Shown: positions 26,917 to 36,738, counted from the stretch's first letter. The stretch: DNA of 64,000 bases from Segatella copri (GCF_949820605.1 NZ_CATKVU010000006.1:2863001-2927000), one strand, 5' to 3'. A program made the numbers and translations. The notes: generated by a model not told the origin, from the letters alone.

Positions 26917-27230
26917 AAGCCTACATTTTTGAAGTTTAAAAAATCAGTTAACGAACACTGCTTCAAAGATAATAAATATTTTTGTGACTCAGAGCACGTT
27001 AGTAGGATTTTTTGCAGTTGTGGTCTTGATTTCTCGAAAAACAAGGCTAATTTCGCACAATTCGAGGGAAATCATTGAAGTTTTTTATTATACTGGCTTA
27101 TAATTCAGAAATTTTATCTAAATTTGCCATGTCATATCAGAGTTTTGCTTGTTTTCTCTTCGCAATACTAAGATAAGTGAAAATTCTGACATAGCAAAAT
27201 TCTGAGCAACTTTCTGTTGCTCAAGTGCTT
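26917..27230 (-). ncRNA. Candidate IS110 noncoding end / bridge RNA region
   Basis: 363 bases upstream of the transposase (26917-27279) hold no gene. Structures: 27014-27029 pairs with 26894-26910; 27137-27149 pairs with 27193-27205 (12 of 13); TGAGCAAC (27203-27210) pairs with GTTGCTCA (27216-27223). IS110-group elements carry their bridge RNA in this position. Exact ends and loops are not resolved here. Confidence 0.45.
26964..26971 (-). promoter_or_regulatory. -7 element for IS110 transposase
   Basis: Minus-strand TATCTTTG, about 48 bases before the start codon. A transcript from here would not contain the upstream arm 27014-27029 of the fold-back pair. Confidence 0.5.
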
Positions 27231-27279
27231 AAATCGTTTAATTGATAATAGTGTTGCGGAATTAATGGAATAACTAGAA

Positions 27280-28821
27280 ATGAGATTGAAAAGACATCTA
27301 CTGACAGCCGCCCTGGCACTCTTTTGCCTATCGGCAGCTAACGCCCAACTGCTAAGAACAACGGTGGAGCAAGGAGAAATTGAAGGTGTGGAACATGAAG
27401 GATTCGCCCTATACAAGGGAATCCCATACGCTGAAGCACCAGTGGGCAACCTCAGATGGAAAGCTCCAGTGAGCAAAAAGCCTTGGAAGGGAGTATTCAA
27501 AGCAGATAAATGGGGAGACCGTCCACCACAGCCCATCGACCCTAACCAAAATGGTGGAGAGCTGGGCATGAGCGAGGACTGCCTATACCTCAGTGTGGAA
27601 ACGCCAGCCAAGAGTAAGAATGACAAACTCCCTGTATTTGTGATGATTCATGGAGGAGCCTTTCTTACTGGCTCCTACAGTGGAACTCAGGAAAGCTTTG
27701 TCAAGGAAGGCATCATCTATTGCAGCATAGAATACCGCTTGGGAGCCTTGGGATTCATGGCACATCCAGAGCTGAGTAAGGAATCAGGCAAGAACATATC
27801 TGGTAACTATGGCATCCTTGACCAAGTGATGGCCTTAAAATGGATTCACGACAATATCGCAGCCTTCGGTGGAGACCCTGACAAGATTACCATTGCAGGA
27901 GAATCTGCCGGTGGTATCTCGGTAAGTATACTATGCGCCTCTCCCCTTGCCAAGGGACTCTTCCGAGGAGCCATAAGCGAAAGTGGTAGCTCCTTCTGGC
28001 CTGTGGGTGAAAACAGAAATGGTAACACAGCCATGCTCACTACCAAAGCGGCAGAAGCAGGTGGACTTATCCTTCAAAAGAGACTCAAGGCTAAGAACTT
28101 GAAGCAGCTAAGAAAAGTTCCGGCTATGGACATCGTGAAGAATACCGACTTTGAGTCCTTCTGGCCGAACGTTGACGGCTACTCCATCACCGATGACCAG
28201 TATAAGCTCTATGAAAAGGGAAGCTACAATGATGTAAATGTCATTATAGGAACCAACAGCGATGAAGGAAGTATGTTTAGCCGCCCTGTCAGTGTAAGTG
28301 ACTATGAGAAAAGAATACATGAGATATATGGAAGTTGGGCAGACCAGGTTCTCAGTCTCTATCCTGCCAAGACAGAGGAAGAAACCTACTTCGCCCAATC
28401 CGACATTTTCCGTGATGGCTCCTTTGCATGGGGAACGTATGCCTGGGCTAACCTGCAGAGCAAGACCGGCAAGGGCAAGGTGTATATGTATTACTTTGAC
28501 CAAGACTCAGAGAACACCATCGTGAAAAGCCGCAAGGGAGGAGCCAGCCATGTGGCAGAGATGCCATTCATCTATGGCTATAAGTTTGGCTCTGGAAAGA
28601 TGACCGAGACGGAGCAGCACATGGAACAAATCATGTCACGCTACTGGATCAACTTTACCAAGACTGGCAATCCAAATGGGGATAGCCTTCCTTTCTGGAC
28701 TAGCTACCAGGAAGGTAAATCAACGGTGATGATTATGAAGGAAGGACTGCATTTGGGGCCTGTTCAAAATCAAAAGCAAATGGACTTCTTCGAGAAGTTC
28801 TTCAAGGAAAAAAGAAAATAA
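27280..28821 (+). CDS. Carboxylesterase type B, secreted
   Basis: 513 aa with a signal peptide (MRLKRHLLTAALALF, ending near ANAQ). The alpha/beta hydrolase signatures are EDCLYLSV, the oxyanion-hole HGGAF and the nucleophile elbow IAGESAGGISV. The acid and His are expected in NSDEGSMF and in the C-terminal third. The substrate is unknown. It opens a plus-strand cluster of accessory genes of lower GC than the surrounding housekeeping genes. Confidence 0.9.
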   Translation: MRLKRHLLTAALALFCLSAANAQLLRTTVEQGEIEGVEHEGFALYKGIPYAEAPVGNLRWKAPVSKKPWKGVFKADKWGDRPPQPIDPNQNGGELGMSEDCLYLSVETPAKSKNDKLPVFVMIHGGAFLTGSYSGTQESFVKEGIIYCSIEYRLGALGFMAHPELSKESGKNISGNYGILDQVMALKWIHDNIAAFGGDPDKITIAGESAGGISVSILCASPLAKGLFRGAISESGSSFWPVGENRNGNTAMLTTKAAEAGGLILQKRLKAKNLKQLRKVPAMDIVKNTDFESFWPNVDGYSITDDQYKLYEKGSYNDVNVIIGTNSDEGSMFSRPVSVSDYEKRIHEIYGSWADQVLSLYPAKTEEETYFAQSDIFRDGSFAWGTYAWANLQSKTGKGKVYMYYFDQDSENTIVKSRKGGASHVAEMPFIYGYKFGSGKMTETEQHMEQIMSRYWINFTKTGNPNGDSLPFWTSYQEGKSTVMIMKEGLHLGPVQNQKQMDFFEKFFKEKRK

Positions 28822-28877
28822 TAAAGTTATTAACACGAAGTGCTGGATAGCAACACTTCACAACTAAATGTTTTCGT

Positions 28878-29750
28878 ATGAAATTGATTGAATTTAGCAA
28901 AACAGAATGCGGCGTTGATTTTCTGATGAAAGTCGGTCCCAAAAAAGATTTGAAAGGCAACATTTCCGATTTCTCTCCTTTTAAGTCCGACTTTTTTGAG
29001 ATATTCTTTTTCCTGAAAGGTAACGGGAGGATTCTTCTTGGTGACAGGACAATACCTATACATGACAATATGATTCTTTTCATCTCTCCTTTTCAGCGGC
29101 AAAAATGGGAGGTGGATGAAGATGCCCTTGATTTCAAGTTCGTCATTTTCCAAGAGGAGTTTATCAGTAACCTGATTTCCGACAAATATTTCGTTTACCG
29201 CCTGTTGTACTGTTATCAGACAATCTGTCCGCCGTTGTTGGAGATAGATGCCGACGAAATGAGCTGGTACGCTGATTATATTGAAGAAATGACGTATGAA
29301 CAGGTACATCCAGTGGCAGACAGCTATCACATGCTGCTGTCCTCCCTGTACAGCCTGCTGATAAAACTCAACCGGGTATACGCCAAGGAATACACTCTAC
29401 CTTTCGGTGCCCCGAAAAACAATTATGCCTATAAGTTCAGACAGCTTCTGGAAAAGCATATTGCCGATAATCTTACCGTTAACGATTACGCCGAAATGAC
29501 GGGAGTGAGCAGGATTTGCCTGAATAAAAACGTCAAGGAACAATTCGGAACAACAGTATCGGATATGATCAGGAGTCGTATGGTGGAAGAAATCAAAAGC
29601 CGTTTGTTGTTTTCCGGTTTGTCGGTTAAGGAAGTGGCTTTCTCGCTTCATTTCTCGGAGCCGAACCACATGATGCGTTTCTTCAAGTCGCAGACAGGAC
29701 AAACTGTATGTGAATTCGTAAGCGGTTATCAAAATGGTAGTATTCCGTAA
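28878..29750 (+). CDS. AraC-family transcriptional regulator
   Basis: 290 aa. The N-terminal part is a cupin-like sensor domain (about 1-110; FFLKGNGRILLGD). The C-terminal double helix-turn-helix spans about 190-285, with LTVNDYAEMTGVSRICLNK and VAFSLHFSEPNHMMRFFKS. It lies 56 bases after the carboxylesterase and 83 before the hydrolase gene, so it may control either neighbour; the effector is unknown. Confidence 0.9.
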   Translation: MKLIEFSKTECGVDFLMKVGPKKDLKGNISDFSPFKSDFFEIFFFLKGNGRILLGDRTIPIHDNMILFISPFQRQKWEVDEDALDFKFVIFQEEFISNLISDKYFVYRLLYCYQTICPPLLEIDADEMSWYADYIEEMTYEQVHPVADSYHMLLSSLYSLLIKLNRVYAKEYTLPFGAPKNNYAYKFRQLLEKHIADNLTVNDYAEMTGVSRICLNKNVKEQFGTTVSDMIRSRMVEEIKSRLLFSGLSVKEVAFSLHFSEPNHMMRFFKSQTGQTVCEFVSGYQNGSIP

Positions 29751-29783
29751 ATCTATGGTAGCGCCTTTCTGTCTCAAATGTAT

Positions 29784-29791
29784 TAATTTTG
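29784..29791 (+). promoter_or_regulatory. -7 element upstream of MBL hydrolase gene
   Basis: TAATTTTG followed by GCAGCG, 43 bases before the start codon. The -33 element is weak, which would suit activation by the adjacent AraC-type protein. Confidence 0.45.
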
Positions 29792-29833
29792 CAGCGAAAT
29801 TTAAAGTTTAATTTAAAATTATAATTAGAGACA

Positions 29834-30673
29834 ATGAAACGAATAGTAACAACATTCCTGTTTATCAGTCTGTTTCTGTGCGTCTATGCGCGCGGAAATG
29901 CTGCAGAATCACAAATTCAGTTAGTTAGAAATGCAACCCTGCTTATAGACTATGCCGGGCATCATATTCTGCTCGATCCGATGCTTTCACCTAAGGGCGC
30001 ATTAGGAAGCGTGAGAGGCAAAGTAAAAACACCGATGGTGGAATTGCCAATGAAAGTAGATGAAATTACCAAGGGGATTGATTTCGTGTTGGTTACCCAC
30101 GCTCACGTTGACCATTTCGACCCAACGGCAGCGGCTGTATTGGATAAGTCGCTGAAATTGTTCGGACAACAAGCCGATGAACAATACTTTCTTAACTGCA
30201 ACTTTTGGAATGCCGAAGCCATTGCCGACAGTGTAGTTTATGACGGTATCACGATCATTCGCACGGATGCGCAACACGGCACAGGCCGCATGTTAAAAAA
30301 CATGGGAGACGCTTCGGGGTTTGTCCTGAAGGCATCCGGACATCCTACCCTTTATATAATAGGTGATGGAGTTTGGACACAAGGTATCGCCGACAATATC
30401 GGAAGATATAATCCAGACTATATCGTGGTTAATTCCGGCGGAGCCGTCATGCCAGGCGGTTACGACGCAACGCCTATCATCATGGACGAACGACAGGTCA
30501 TGGCATTGATACAAGAAAGCGGCAACGCGAAAATCATTGCCGTACACATGGATGCAGTGGATCATTGCCTTACCACCAGAGCTGTTTTACGGAAAGAGGC
30601 GAAAAAAATGAAAATAGGAAATGATAAATTGCTCATTCCTGAAGACGGAGAGATTATTTCCTTGAGTAAATAA
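29834..30673 (+). CDS. MBL-fold metallohydrolase, exported
   Basis: 279 aa with a signal peptide (about 1-23). The metal motif THAHVDHFDP is intact, with GDGVWT and HMDAVDHC near the C-terminus, resembling UlaG-like metallo-beta-lactamase-fold hydrolases. It follows the AraC regulator. The substrate cannot be told from the sequence. Confidence 0.85.
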   Translation: MKRIVTTFLFISLFLCVYARGNAAESQIQLVRNATLLIDYAGHHILLDPMLSPKGALGSVRGKVKTPMVELPMKVDEITKGIDFVLVTHAHVDHFDPTAAAVLDKSLKLFGQQADEQYFLNCNFWNAEAIADSVVYDGITIIRTDAQHGTGRMLKNMGDASGFVLKASGHPTLYIIGDGVWTQGIADNIGRYNPDYIVVNSGGAVMPGGYDATPIIMDERQVMALIQESGNAKIIAVHMDAVDHCLTTRAVLRKEAKKMKIGNDKLLIPEDGEIISLSK

Positions 30674-30750
30674 CATTTGATTTGGATAGTGGAATAAGCG
30701 ACCGTGCGATACTCATGGTCGCTTATTTCATTTAATGAAAGGCATAAAGA

Positions 30751-31533
30751 ATGAAAAGATTTCTATTTTTTGACATAGACGGTACGCTCGTAAGTTTCAA
30801 GAGCCACAAGATACCAGAGTCGGCCATATATGGATTGACGCTTGCGAAAGAAAAGGGGGCCGGCATATACATCGCAACAGGACGCCCATACGGGCTTATA
30901 AACAATATTGAAGAAATTAAACACTTGGTCGATGGCTATATCACGGCTAACAGCGCATATTGTTTTTCCGGCAAACAAGAGATTTCCTGTTGTCCGATTC
31001 CGATGAATCAGGTTACCTCTGTGATAGAACTGTCGGACAAGATGGGGTTTGCCTGCATGATTGTCGGGGAGCAGGACATTATGATGTACAACAACAATCC
31101 GGCAGCAGACCATATCTTCAAGGATATGCTGAATGTTCAGAACCTCAGGGAAAGCACATCACAGCAAACGATTCTCGGACAACGCATATTGCAACTTACA
31201 CCAGTGGTAACGCCAACGGAAGAACAGGCTATTTTGCCTTTATTAAATAATGTAGTATCAAGCCGATGGTGTCCTGAGTTTATTGATATTACAGCAAAAG
31301 GAGTAGATAAGGCAAAGGGCATGAAAGATATGATTACATGGTACGGCTTTCCCCTTTCCCAGACGGTTGCTTTCGGAGATGGAGGCAATGATCTTCCTAT
31401 GATAAGGGAAGCCGGAATCGGCGTGGTAATGGGGAACGCATCTCAAACTGTAAAAGATGCGGCAGACCATGTTACAAATTCTGTCGATGATGACGGAATA
31501 TATCAAGCATTGAAATATCTAAAAGTGATTTAG
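30751..31533 (+). CDS. Cof-type HAD phosphatase
   Basis: 260 aa cytosolic phosphatase. Motif I is FFDIDGTLVSF, motif III Lys is in ITAKGVDKAKGM and motif IV is AFGDGGNDLPM, with a C2B-type cap between. Such enzymes usually dephosphorylate sugar phosphates. It starts 77 bases after the hydrolase gene. Confidence 0.9.
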   Translation: MKRFLFFDIDGTLVSFKSHKIPESAIYGLTLAKEKGAGIYIATGRPYGLINNIEEIKHLVDGYITANSAYCFSGKQEISCCPIPMNQVTSVIELSDKMGFACMIVGEQDIMMYNNNPAADHIFKDMLNVQNLRESTSQQTILGQRILQLTPVVTPTEEQAILPLLNNVVSSRWCPEFIDITAKGVDKAKGMKDMITWYGFPLSQTVAFGDGGNDLPMIREAGIGVVMGNASQTVKDAADHVTNSVDDDGIYQALKYLKVI

Positions 31534-31562
31534 ACTTAGAATGATGAAAGGGATTGGGGGCA

Positions 31563-31590
31563 CCTGCGCATAAACCTGTGTTTATGCAGG
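31563..31590 (+). terminator. Hairpin after HAD gene
   Basis: GCATAAAC (31568-31575) pairs with GTTTATGC (31580-31587), extended by CCT/AGG across a small bulge. No T-run follows, so termination is uncertain. Confidence 0.45.
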
Positions 31591-31730
31591 TAGCCCATAT
31601 TTCGCAAACATTTCACGTCAGTTCCTGCATTGGTATCAATGCAACACCTAAATTAACCTCATTTTCTTATTCTTTAATTTCCTGAAATCCACAATAAGGA
31701 TGTTTTGCTTCAACAGCTGTCAATGACTTG

Positions 31731-33293
31731 TCAATTGAAACAAGCTTTTTCCGTTATCACCAGAACATGGCTTTCGTCGCTCAGTGTGGTGGCAAAAATA
31801 TAGGTTTCGCCACCATCTTTCAGCTTCAGACGCTTGCGCAATTCGGCTACGGAAAGGGGGAAGTTGCGGGTGGCGATGTTTGCCTTGGTGATGCCTGAGA
31901 GATGACGCTTCAACTCCTTTTTATTAAAGGAGGATACGGCGATGATGCGGAAACTCCTGCCTGGGAAGGCGGCGATAGGCTCACGGCTCACGAAAAGATG
32001 GCTGTTCTTGGAAAGCATTCTTGCATCATAGCGCCCGGAAAGAACACCGAAACAGCCGGCTTTCATCAACGACGCATTCGGCTCGTAAAGATACTGCATC
32101 TCTTCAAGCGTGGATGGGGCAATCTTGACGGAAGAAGCCTCCATATCCGACTCTTCGCAGACGAAGGACTGGGCATCATTGACACAATAAATACGGAGAT
32201 TCCCGGCATGTTTTACTTCTCCATCTGCCGAAGAAGCCTCCATTCCGCCCATATTTCGCGCTGAGAGCACTAAAAGGAGCTCCTTGCACTCCTTATTCAC
32301 GGAGATGATATGAACCTCTCTTACGTGGCTTAATTCGCTTATGGTACGGTGCCAGTCGAGCATCGGAGAGAGTTTGATGATGACGTAATCTGCCTTCGAA
32401 AGCATTTCTTCCTGCAAAAGGGTTACATCGGGCGTACAATCTTTCAAGGATACTACCTTGTTGCCCGCATCGTCTCTACGAGCAGGATCTATGAAGATTA
32501 GCTTAAGACCAAGCTTGGTCTTAAGTAATGACAGGGGTTGGTCATAAATGATGCCTAAAGAATCTGATGCAGCAGCCTCTTTCTTTGAAGCAAAAGAATG
32601 CAGCACCTCTATTCCGTCCCCATTCTTCACGATGGCGTTCTTCAAGCCCAATCGCCCGAAGTTTTCCTTCGCTGCTTCACAGAGATGAGCCTGACGCTCC
32701 ACATACATCGACTTCACGCCCAATCGGAAAGCGATGTAAGAGAAGTCTACTCCGAAGCCGCCGGTCAGGTCAACAAACCCGGTTTCTTCAGAAAAATCTC
32801 CTTCATGAGGTTCTTCTTTTATTTCATTAACATTCTCTTCTGATTCTGTTAATATCTGTTGCTTTTTGCAAGTAGCTTCATTTTTGGCGAATTCTGAATC
32901 AACTGCCCCTTTGCCCGCAAATTCGCAAATTTCAGAAAGATGAAGATTTGAGGCGTTTTCGCTCTCCTTCTCCTTTTCTTCTCCGTTTTCGGATGATGAA
33001 GGAGACAAGCCGAGCAGTCGGGCTGCGAGTTCAGCCTTATAAAGTGCCGTTTGCTCTGACGAACATTGCTCCATCGAAATATGAGGGGGATAGATAATGC
33101 CATCGATGCTTGCCCAACGGGGCAGTTTCACACGAGCCATCTTTCGCCCGCGAATCTGGTCGAGAGCGAAAGGCATATCTACCTCGGGATACTTGCTGCC
33201 GAGGAAAGCCAACTGGCGAACATCATCGTCCTGATGCTGGCGGATAAAATCGAGCGTTGCTTGGTTCATTATTTCTGTTGAGTGATTCGTCAT
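31731..33293 (-). CDS. Class I SAM-dependent methyltransferase with THUMP-like domain
   Basis: About 520 aa; the true start may also be the ATG at 33269. The ATG at 33320 is excluded because the promoter's -7 element (33318-33325) overlaps it. The N-terminal part (PFALDQIRGR, PRWASIDGIIYPPH, EQCSSEQTALYK) and the SAM loop FVDLTGGFGVDFSY are typical of a Bacteroidota family of predicted RNA methyltransferases; a THUMP-like region follows. A Glu/Lys/Ser-rich stretch of about 65 residues is inserted just before the SAM loop. Confidence 0.78.
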   Translation of the reverse strand: MTNHSTEIMNQATLDFIRQHQDDDVRQLAFLGSKYPEVDMPFALDQIRGRKMARVKLPRWASIDGIIYPPHISMEQCSSEQTALYKAELAARLLGLSPSSSENGEEKEKESENASNLHLSEICEFAGKGAVDSEFAKNEATCKKQQILTESEENVNEIKEEPHEGDFSEETGFVDLTGGFGVDFSYIAFRLGVKSMYVERQAHLCEAAKENFGRLGLKNAIVKNGDGIEVLHSFASKKEAAASDSLGIIYDQPLSLLKTKLGLKLIFIDPARRDDAGNKVVSLKDCTPDVTLLQEEMLSKADYVIIKLSPMLDWHRTISELSHVREVHIISVNKECKELLLVLSARNMGGMEASSADGEVKHAGNLRIYCVNDAQSFVCEESDMEASSVKIAPSTLEEMQYLYEPNASLMKAGCFGVLSGRYDARMLSKNSHLFVSREPIAAFPGRSFRIIAVSSFNKKELKRHLSGITKANIATRNFPLSVAELRKRLKLKDGGETYIFATTLSDESHVLVITEKACFN

Positions 33294-33317
33294 TACATTA
33301 CTTATTCTTAATAACCG

Positions 33318-33348
33318 CAAATTTACGATATTCTGATGAGATTACAAA
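33318..33348 (-). promoter_or_regulatory. Promoter of methyltransferase gene
   Basis: Minus strand TTTG (33345-33348), 19 bp, TAAATTTG (33318-33325). It decides against the upstream start at 33320. Confidence 0.75.
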
Positions 33349-33478
33349 ATATTTCTCAGAATATCTGATAATTTATGTCGGGACGCACCAAAAACAGGAT
33401 GCTCTCGGCTATAATCTACCCTTTTTCCTGGCTATATGATTCTAACAGCAGGCATAAATAAATACATAACTATCGGAG

Positions 33479-33610
33479 ATAGAACAACTGACTAGGAAAA
33501 ACAGAAGGCTGGCAGAAGAAAAACAGCATACTGGCAAAAGGCAAACAGCCGACTAGCGCAACAGAGGCTAGTCGGCTGTTCCTGTATAACAGTTTGCCAA
33601 ACATCCTTTC
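33479..33610. repeat. Degenerate tandem array, period 22 bp
   Basis: Units start at 33479, 33501, 33523, 33545, 33567 and 33589. Four open with ACAG and one with ATAG, and several carry CTGGCA or CTAGC at the same offset. Units 4 and 5 are partly inverted, giving a perfect 14-bp hairpin (33544-33557 with 33567-33580). Confidence 0.78.
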
Positions 33611-33653
33611 TCTTATTTCAAGAGAAGCACGGTTGGCAGGAATATCGCAATCA

Positions 33654-33910
33654 GCTCTTCACTCTTCACCTTTTCAGCATAAAGAACTGAAACACAACAT
33701 ATTACATAGATGAAGAGATTTTCGGCACTCTTCACCCACTCTTCACCACTCTTCACCCTTTACGATATTGGGCAAGGTATAAACGCAGAACCGCTTAGCT
33801 GTCAACAGCCTAAAACGGTGAAGGGCGGGTGAAGAGTAAAAAACCACTCTTCACCCGCCCAACTATCTATCCTTCAACTACTTACACACAAAAGGTGAAG
33901 AGTGAAGAGT
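33654..33910. repeat. Nested inverted repeats of CACTCTTCACC motif
   Basis: Outer arms CTCTTCACTCTTCACCTTTT (33654-33673) and its complement (33888-33907). Three direct CACTCTTCACC-like units lie at 33726-33757. An inner perfect 15-bp hairpin pairs 33823-33837 with 33846-33860. The spacer holds no gene. Confidence 0.72.
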
Positions 33911-33915
33911 TGTTG

Positions 33916-33958
33916 GGAAAATTCTCTCGCATCCGTAAAGATGCAGAGAGAAAATTCC
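33916..33958 (-). terminator. Terminator of frdCAB operon
   Basis: 33916-33933 pairs with 33940-33958 with one internal loop and one bulge. The minus-strand RNA continues into a short U-run. It lies 24 bases after the frdB stop. Confidence 0.65.
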
Positions 33959-33981
33959 GGTGTCTCAAAAGAAACGATGGA

Positions 33982-34740
33982 TTAGTCAGCCAACTTAGCC
34001 TTCAAGAACTCACGGTTCAAGCGGGCGATGTTAGCGATAGACTCGTTCTTAGGACAAACAGCCTCGCAAGCACGAGTGTTTGTACAGTTACCGAATCCGA
34101 GCTCGTCCATGCGTGCAATCATCTTCTTAGCACGGGCAGCAGCCTCTACACGACCCTGTGGGAGAAGTGCCAGCTGGCTAACCTTTGAGCTGACGAAGAG
34201 CATAGCAGAACCATTCTTACATGCAGCAACACAAGCACCGCAACCGATACATGTAGCGCAATCCATTGCCTCGTCTGCATTCTCCTTAGGAATCAGGATA
34301 GCGTTAGCATCCTGAGCCTGACCTGTACGAATGCTGGTGTAACCACCTGCCTGGATGATCTTGTCGAATGCTGAACGGTCTACCATACAGTCCTTGATGA
34401 TAGGGAAACCAGCAGAACGCCAAGGCTCAACGGTGATAACATCGCCATCGTTGAAACGACGCATGTAGAGCTGACATGTTGTAGCACCACGCTCAGTCTT
34501 ACCGTGTGGTGTACCATTAATATAGAGAGAGCACATACCGCAGATACCCTCGCGGCAGTCGTGGTCGAAGACGAAAGGCTCCTGACCTGACTCGATGAGC
34601 TCCTCGTTCAAGATGTCGAGCATCTCGAGGAATGAAGTATCATCTGGGATGTTCTTCATCTCATGTGTATCGAAGTGACCCTGTGCTGTAGGACCGTCCT
34701 GCTTCCAATACTTAACTGTGAAACTTATATTTCTTGCCAT
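33982..34740 (-). CDS. frdB: Succinate dehydrogenase/fumarate reductase iron-sulfur subunit
   Basis: 252 aa. The [2Fe-2S] ligands are in [12 protein letters not shown] and the later Cys. The [4Fe-4S] ligands are in [14 protein letters not shown], and the third cluster is completed by [14 protein letters not shown]. It passes electrons between quinol at the membrane subunit and the flavoprotein. Last gene of frdCAB, 15 bases after frdA. In gut Bacteroidota the complex usually works as fumarate reductase making succinate. Confidence 0.95.
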   Translation of the reverse strand: MARNISFTVKYWKQDGPTAQGHFDTHEMKNIPDDTSFLEMLDILNEELIESGQEPFVFDHDCREGICGMCSLYINGTPHGKTERGATTCQLYMRRFNDGDVITVEPWRSAGFPIIKDCMVDRSAFDKIIQAGGYTSIRTGQAQDANAILIPKENADEAMDCATCIGCGACVAACKNGSAMLFVSSKVSQLALLPQGRVEAAARAKKMIARMDELGFGNCTNTRACEAVCPKNESIANIARLNREFLKAKLAD

Positions 34741-34755
34741 TGTCTTGTTCGCTTT

Positions 34756-36738
34756 TTAATTCTTGTAATTTCTTGTCTGTACCTTAATTGCCTCATACTC
34801 GAGAGGTTCCTTGTTGAGCACTGGAGCAGTTGTATCATTGCCCTGATACTCCCAGCAGCCTACGTAGAAGAAGTGCTCGTCATCACGCTTTGCCTCGCCT
34901 TCCTCTGTCTGGTACTCCTCACGGAAGTGACCACCACAGCTCTCGTTGCGGTGCAATGCATCGTAAGCGATCAACTCGCCCATCAAGATGAAGTCACGCA
35001 AGTGGATAGCCTTATCCAACTCTACGTTCAAGCCTTCCTTCTTGCCAGGGATGAAGAGGTTCTTGTTGAATTCCTCGCGGAGAGCCTTCATCTTCTTCAA
35101 GCCTTCCTCAAGACCTTCCTTGGTACGACCCATACCTACGTGCTCCCAAAGGATGTGACCCAACTCCTTGTGGATAGAATCTACAGAGCGCTTGCCCTGG
35201 ATACCCATCAGGCGGTCGATTTCCTTCTGAACACCTGCCTCTGCCTCTGCGAACTCTGGGAGATCGGTAGAGAGCTTTGGCCACAATGCCTGATCAGCCA
35301 GGTAGTTCTGGATAGTGTATGGCAATACGAAGTAACCGTCAGCCAAACCCTGCATCAAAGCAGAAGCACCAAGACGGTTAGCACCGTGGTCAGAGAAGTT
35401 ACACTCACCAATAGCGAAGAGACCAGGGATAGTGGTCATCAACTCGTAGTCAACCCAGATACCACCCATTGTATAGTGGATAGCAGGGAAGATCATCATT
35501 GGGTTGTAGTACTTCACGCCGTTAATCTCGTTAGCCAACTCACCTGGGTTAACGTCAGTAATCTCCTCATACATATCGAAGAGGTTGCCATAACGCTGCA
35601 GGATAACGTCGATACCGAGACGGTTGATAGACTCAGAGAAGTCGAGGAATACGGCAAGACCAGTGTTGTTGACACCGAAGCCCTTGTCGCAACGCTCCTT
35701 AGCTGCACGAGAAGCCACGTCACGAGGAACCAGGTTACCGAATGCTGGGTAACGGCGCTCCAAGTAGTAGTCGCGGTCTTCCTCAGGAATATCAGAACCC
35801 TTCTTTGTACCAGCCTGCAATGCCTTGGCATCCTCAATCTTCTTAGGAACCCAGATACGACCATCGTTACGGAGTGACTCTGACATCAAAGTCAACTTAC
35901 TCTGGTTTGTACCGTGAACAGGGATACATGTAGGGTGAATCTGGACATAAGATGGGTTAGCGAAGTCAGCACCCTTGCGGTAGCACTGGATAGCTGCTGT
36001 ACAGTTACAACCCATAGCGTTTGTAGAAAGGAAGTAAGCGTTACCATAACCACCGGTAGCGATAACTACGGCGTTGGCAGAGAAACGCTCCAACTTACCT
36101 GTAATCAAATTCTTAGCGATGATACCACGAGCGTGACCGTCAACGATCACAATATCCTCCATCTCGTAACGGGTGAAGAGCTTAACCTTACCTGCCTCAA
36201 CCATGCGGCTCAAAGAAGAGTAAGCACCGAGGAGGAGCTGCTGACCTGTCTGACCCTTAGCATAGAATGTACGAGATACCTGAGCACCACCGAAAGAACG
36301 GTTAGCCAGCATACCACCGTACTCACGAGCGAAAGGAACGCCCTGAGCTACGCACTGGTCGATGATGTCGTTGCTCACCTCAGCCAAACGGTAAACGTTA
36401 GCCTCACGAGCACGGTAGTCACCACCCTTTACAGTATCGTAGAACAGACGGTAAACAGAGTCACCATCATTCTGATAATTCTTAGCTGCATTGATACCAC
36501 CCTGTGCTGCGATAGAGTGAGCACGACGTGGAGAGTCCTGGATGCAGAAGTTCAAGATATTGAAGCCCATCTCGCCGAGAGAAGCAGCAGCAGAAGCACC
36601 TGCCAAACCTGTACCTACAACGATAACGTCGAGCTTTAACTTATTCTTTGGGTTAACCAAACGCTGATGAGCCTTATAGTTGGTCCACTTCTCAGCAACT
36701 GGTCCTTCAGGTATTCTAGAATTTAATGTTTTTGCCAT
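34756..36738 (-). CDS. frdA: Succinate dehydrogenase/fumarate reductase flavoprotein subunit
   Basis: 660 aa catalytic subunit with covalently bound FAD. The dinucleotide loop is [19 protein letters not shown]; the flavin-linking His is in [14 protein letters not shown]; the active-site segment HPTCIP, then [18 protein letters not shown], are conserved. Codon use is strongly biased to a few codons (GGT, ACC, CGT, AAC), unlike neighbouring genes, consistent with high expression. Confidence 0.96.
   Translation of the reverse strand: MAKTLNSRIPEGPVAEKWTNYKAHQRLVNPKNKLKLDVIVVGTGLAGASAAASLGEMGFNILNFCIQDSPRRAHSIAAQGGINAAKNYQNDGDSVYRLFYDTVKGGDYRAREANVYRLAEVSNDIIDQCVAQGVPFAREYGGMLANRSFGGAQVSRTFYAKGQTGQQLLLGAYSSLSRMVEAGKVKLFTRYEMEDIVIVDGHARGIIAKNLITGKLERFSANAVVIATGGYGNAYFLSTNAMGCNCTAAIQCYRKGADFANPSYVQIHPTCIPVHGTNQSKLTLMSESLRNDGRIWVPKKIEDAKALQAGTKKGSDIPEEDRDYYLERRYPAFGNLVPRDVASRAAKERCDKGFGVNNTGLAVFLDFSESINRLGIDVILQRYGNLFDMYEEITDVNPGELANEINGVKYYNPMMIFPAIHYTMGGIWVDYELMTTIPGLFAIGECNFSDHGANRLGASALMQGLADGYFVLPYTIQNYLADQALWPKLSTDLPEFAEAEAGVQKEIDRLMGIQGKRSVDSIHKELGHILWEHVGMGRTKEGLEEGLKKMKALREEFNKNLFIPGKKEGLNVELDKAIHLRDFILMGELIAYDALHRNESCGGHFREEYQTEEGEAKRDDEHFFYVGCWEYQGNDTTAPVLNKEPLEYEAIKVQTRNYKN

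Noticed and set aside
31600..31625. Further parS-like sequence (ATTTCACGTCAGTT)
   Set aside because: Only the left half matches; the right half of the palindrome is lost.
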